Shown: positions 19,745 through 20,027 of the stretch, piece by piece | Layout: every line of letters begins with the position of its first letter | Numbering within the stretch: position 1 is the first letter of the stretch | From: Ichthyophthirius multifiliis | Taxonomy: Eukaryota > Ciliophora > Oligohymenophorea > Hymenostomatida | Length of the DNA stretch: 20,027 nucleotides | NCBI RefSeq assembly: GCF_000220395.1 | Contig: NW_004086506.1 | Location: 2,335-22,361, forward strand | Reading direction: 5' to 3' | Notes under the pieces: generated by a model | What the model was told of the DNA's origin: nothing | Databases searched by the model: none | The model's input: the letters and a program-made list of their open reading frames with translations, nothing else | Position numbers and translations under genes: made by a program

Positions 19745-20027
19745 ATGAAGTTTGAAAAAATAAAATAATAATAGTATAAAAAGAGTAATTTAAGTATTAT
19801 TTATTAGATAAATAATTAAGACTAATAAATTTTTTATAATTTTAATATATAAAAATAATATTTTAAATAAGTTTATACCTTTAACTAAATTTTAGATAAA
19901 ATAAATTAAAGACTTATTATTTCATAATTTGATAATACTGCTGATAAATTTAGAAAATGATGTTAAAATATATTCCAAAAATAATATCTTATCAATTTTT
20001 TAATATTTAAAAAATGTTTCATATAAT
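19745..20027 (+). CDS. Possible 5' end of an unrecognised gene, cut by window end
   Basis: A frame starting MKFEKIKQQQYKKSNLSIIY runs 71 codons to a TGA at 19958-19960 when TAA/TAG are read as Gln. Just before that TGA, the -1 frame continues with plausible residues (NDVKIYSKNNILSIF) to the window end. Base composition is slightly less extreme than the flank. No family is recognised. It may be the start of a real gene with one missing base near 19954-19957, like others in this window, or chance openness in AT-rich DNA. Confidence 0.3.

Overview
The window looks like macronuclear DNA of an oligohymenophorean ciliate. It is extremely AT-rich, and the conserved proteins read through only if TAA and TAG encode glutamine and TGA is the sole stop. 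Invariant glutamines show this directly: the WDVGGQ and NKQD motifs of the ARL2 GTPase are written with TAG and TAA. Introns are short GT-AG, mostly 38-56 nt. The composition best fits Ichthyophthirius multifiliis, a fish parasite, but a related AT-rich ciliate is possible because no species-specific marker is present.

Layout. Positions 1-935 hold the 3' part of a serpin gene (copy A) on the + strand, cut by the window edge, followed at 888-1195 by the decayed start of a cysteine-rich membrane-protein gene. Next come an ATG1/ULK-like kinase (+, 2430-4768), ARL2 (-, 5262-5816), a coiled-coil protein (+, 6012-7251) and a CWF19L1-type protein with an embedded RRM (+, 7392-9407). The minus strand then carries an apparently intact cysteine-rich type I membrane protein (9529-10823), a complete serpin (copy B, 10929-12136), the PP1 regulator sds22/PPP1R7 (12545-13955), a TFIIH p62/Tfb1-like protein (15418-16990), a small Yae1-like protein (17127-17703) and L-2-hydroxyglutarate dehydrogenase (17797-19201). 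A weak partial ORF lies at 19745-20027. The rest is non-coding AT-rich DNA with (AT)n arrays between genes and inside introns.

Most genes are unrelated housekeeping or signalling functions: autophagy-type kinase, small GTPase, splicing/lariat-turnover factor, PP1 regulation, transcription/repair, ribosome or Fe-S maturation, and metabolite repair. The accessory element is the serpin plus cysteine-rich gene pair. It occurs twice in opposite orientation, as arms 1-1195 and about 10490-11708. The serpin copies are almost identical in exons and identical over a 42-nt intron, yet the segment carrying the inhibitory scissile bond is entirely different (8 versus 9 unrelated codons). Copy B has a Met-Met-Met-Arg-Cys loop that predicts inhibition of trypsin-like proteases. 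Copy A has a Lys/Gly-rich loop. This is the most interesting signal in the window.

Several genes contain apparent -1 frame breaks, often at A7-A9 runs. I treat these as probable base-calling losses in a draft assembly; programmed frameshifting is a less likely alternative.
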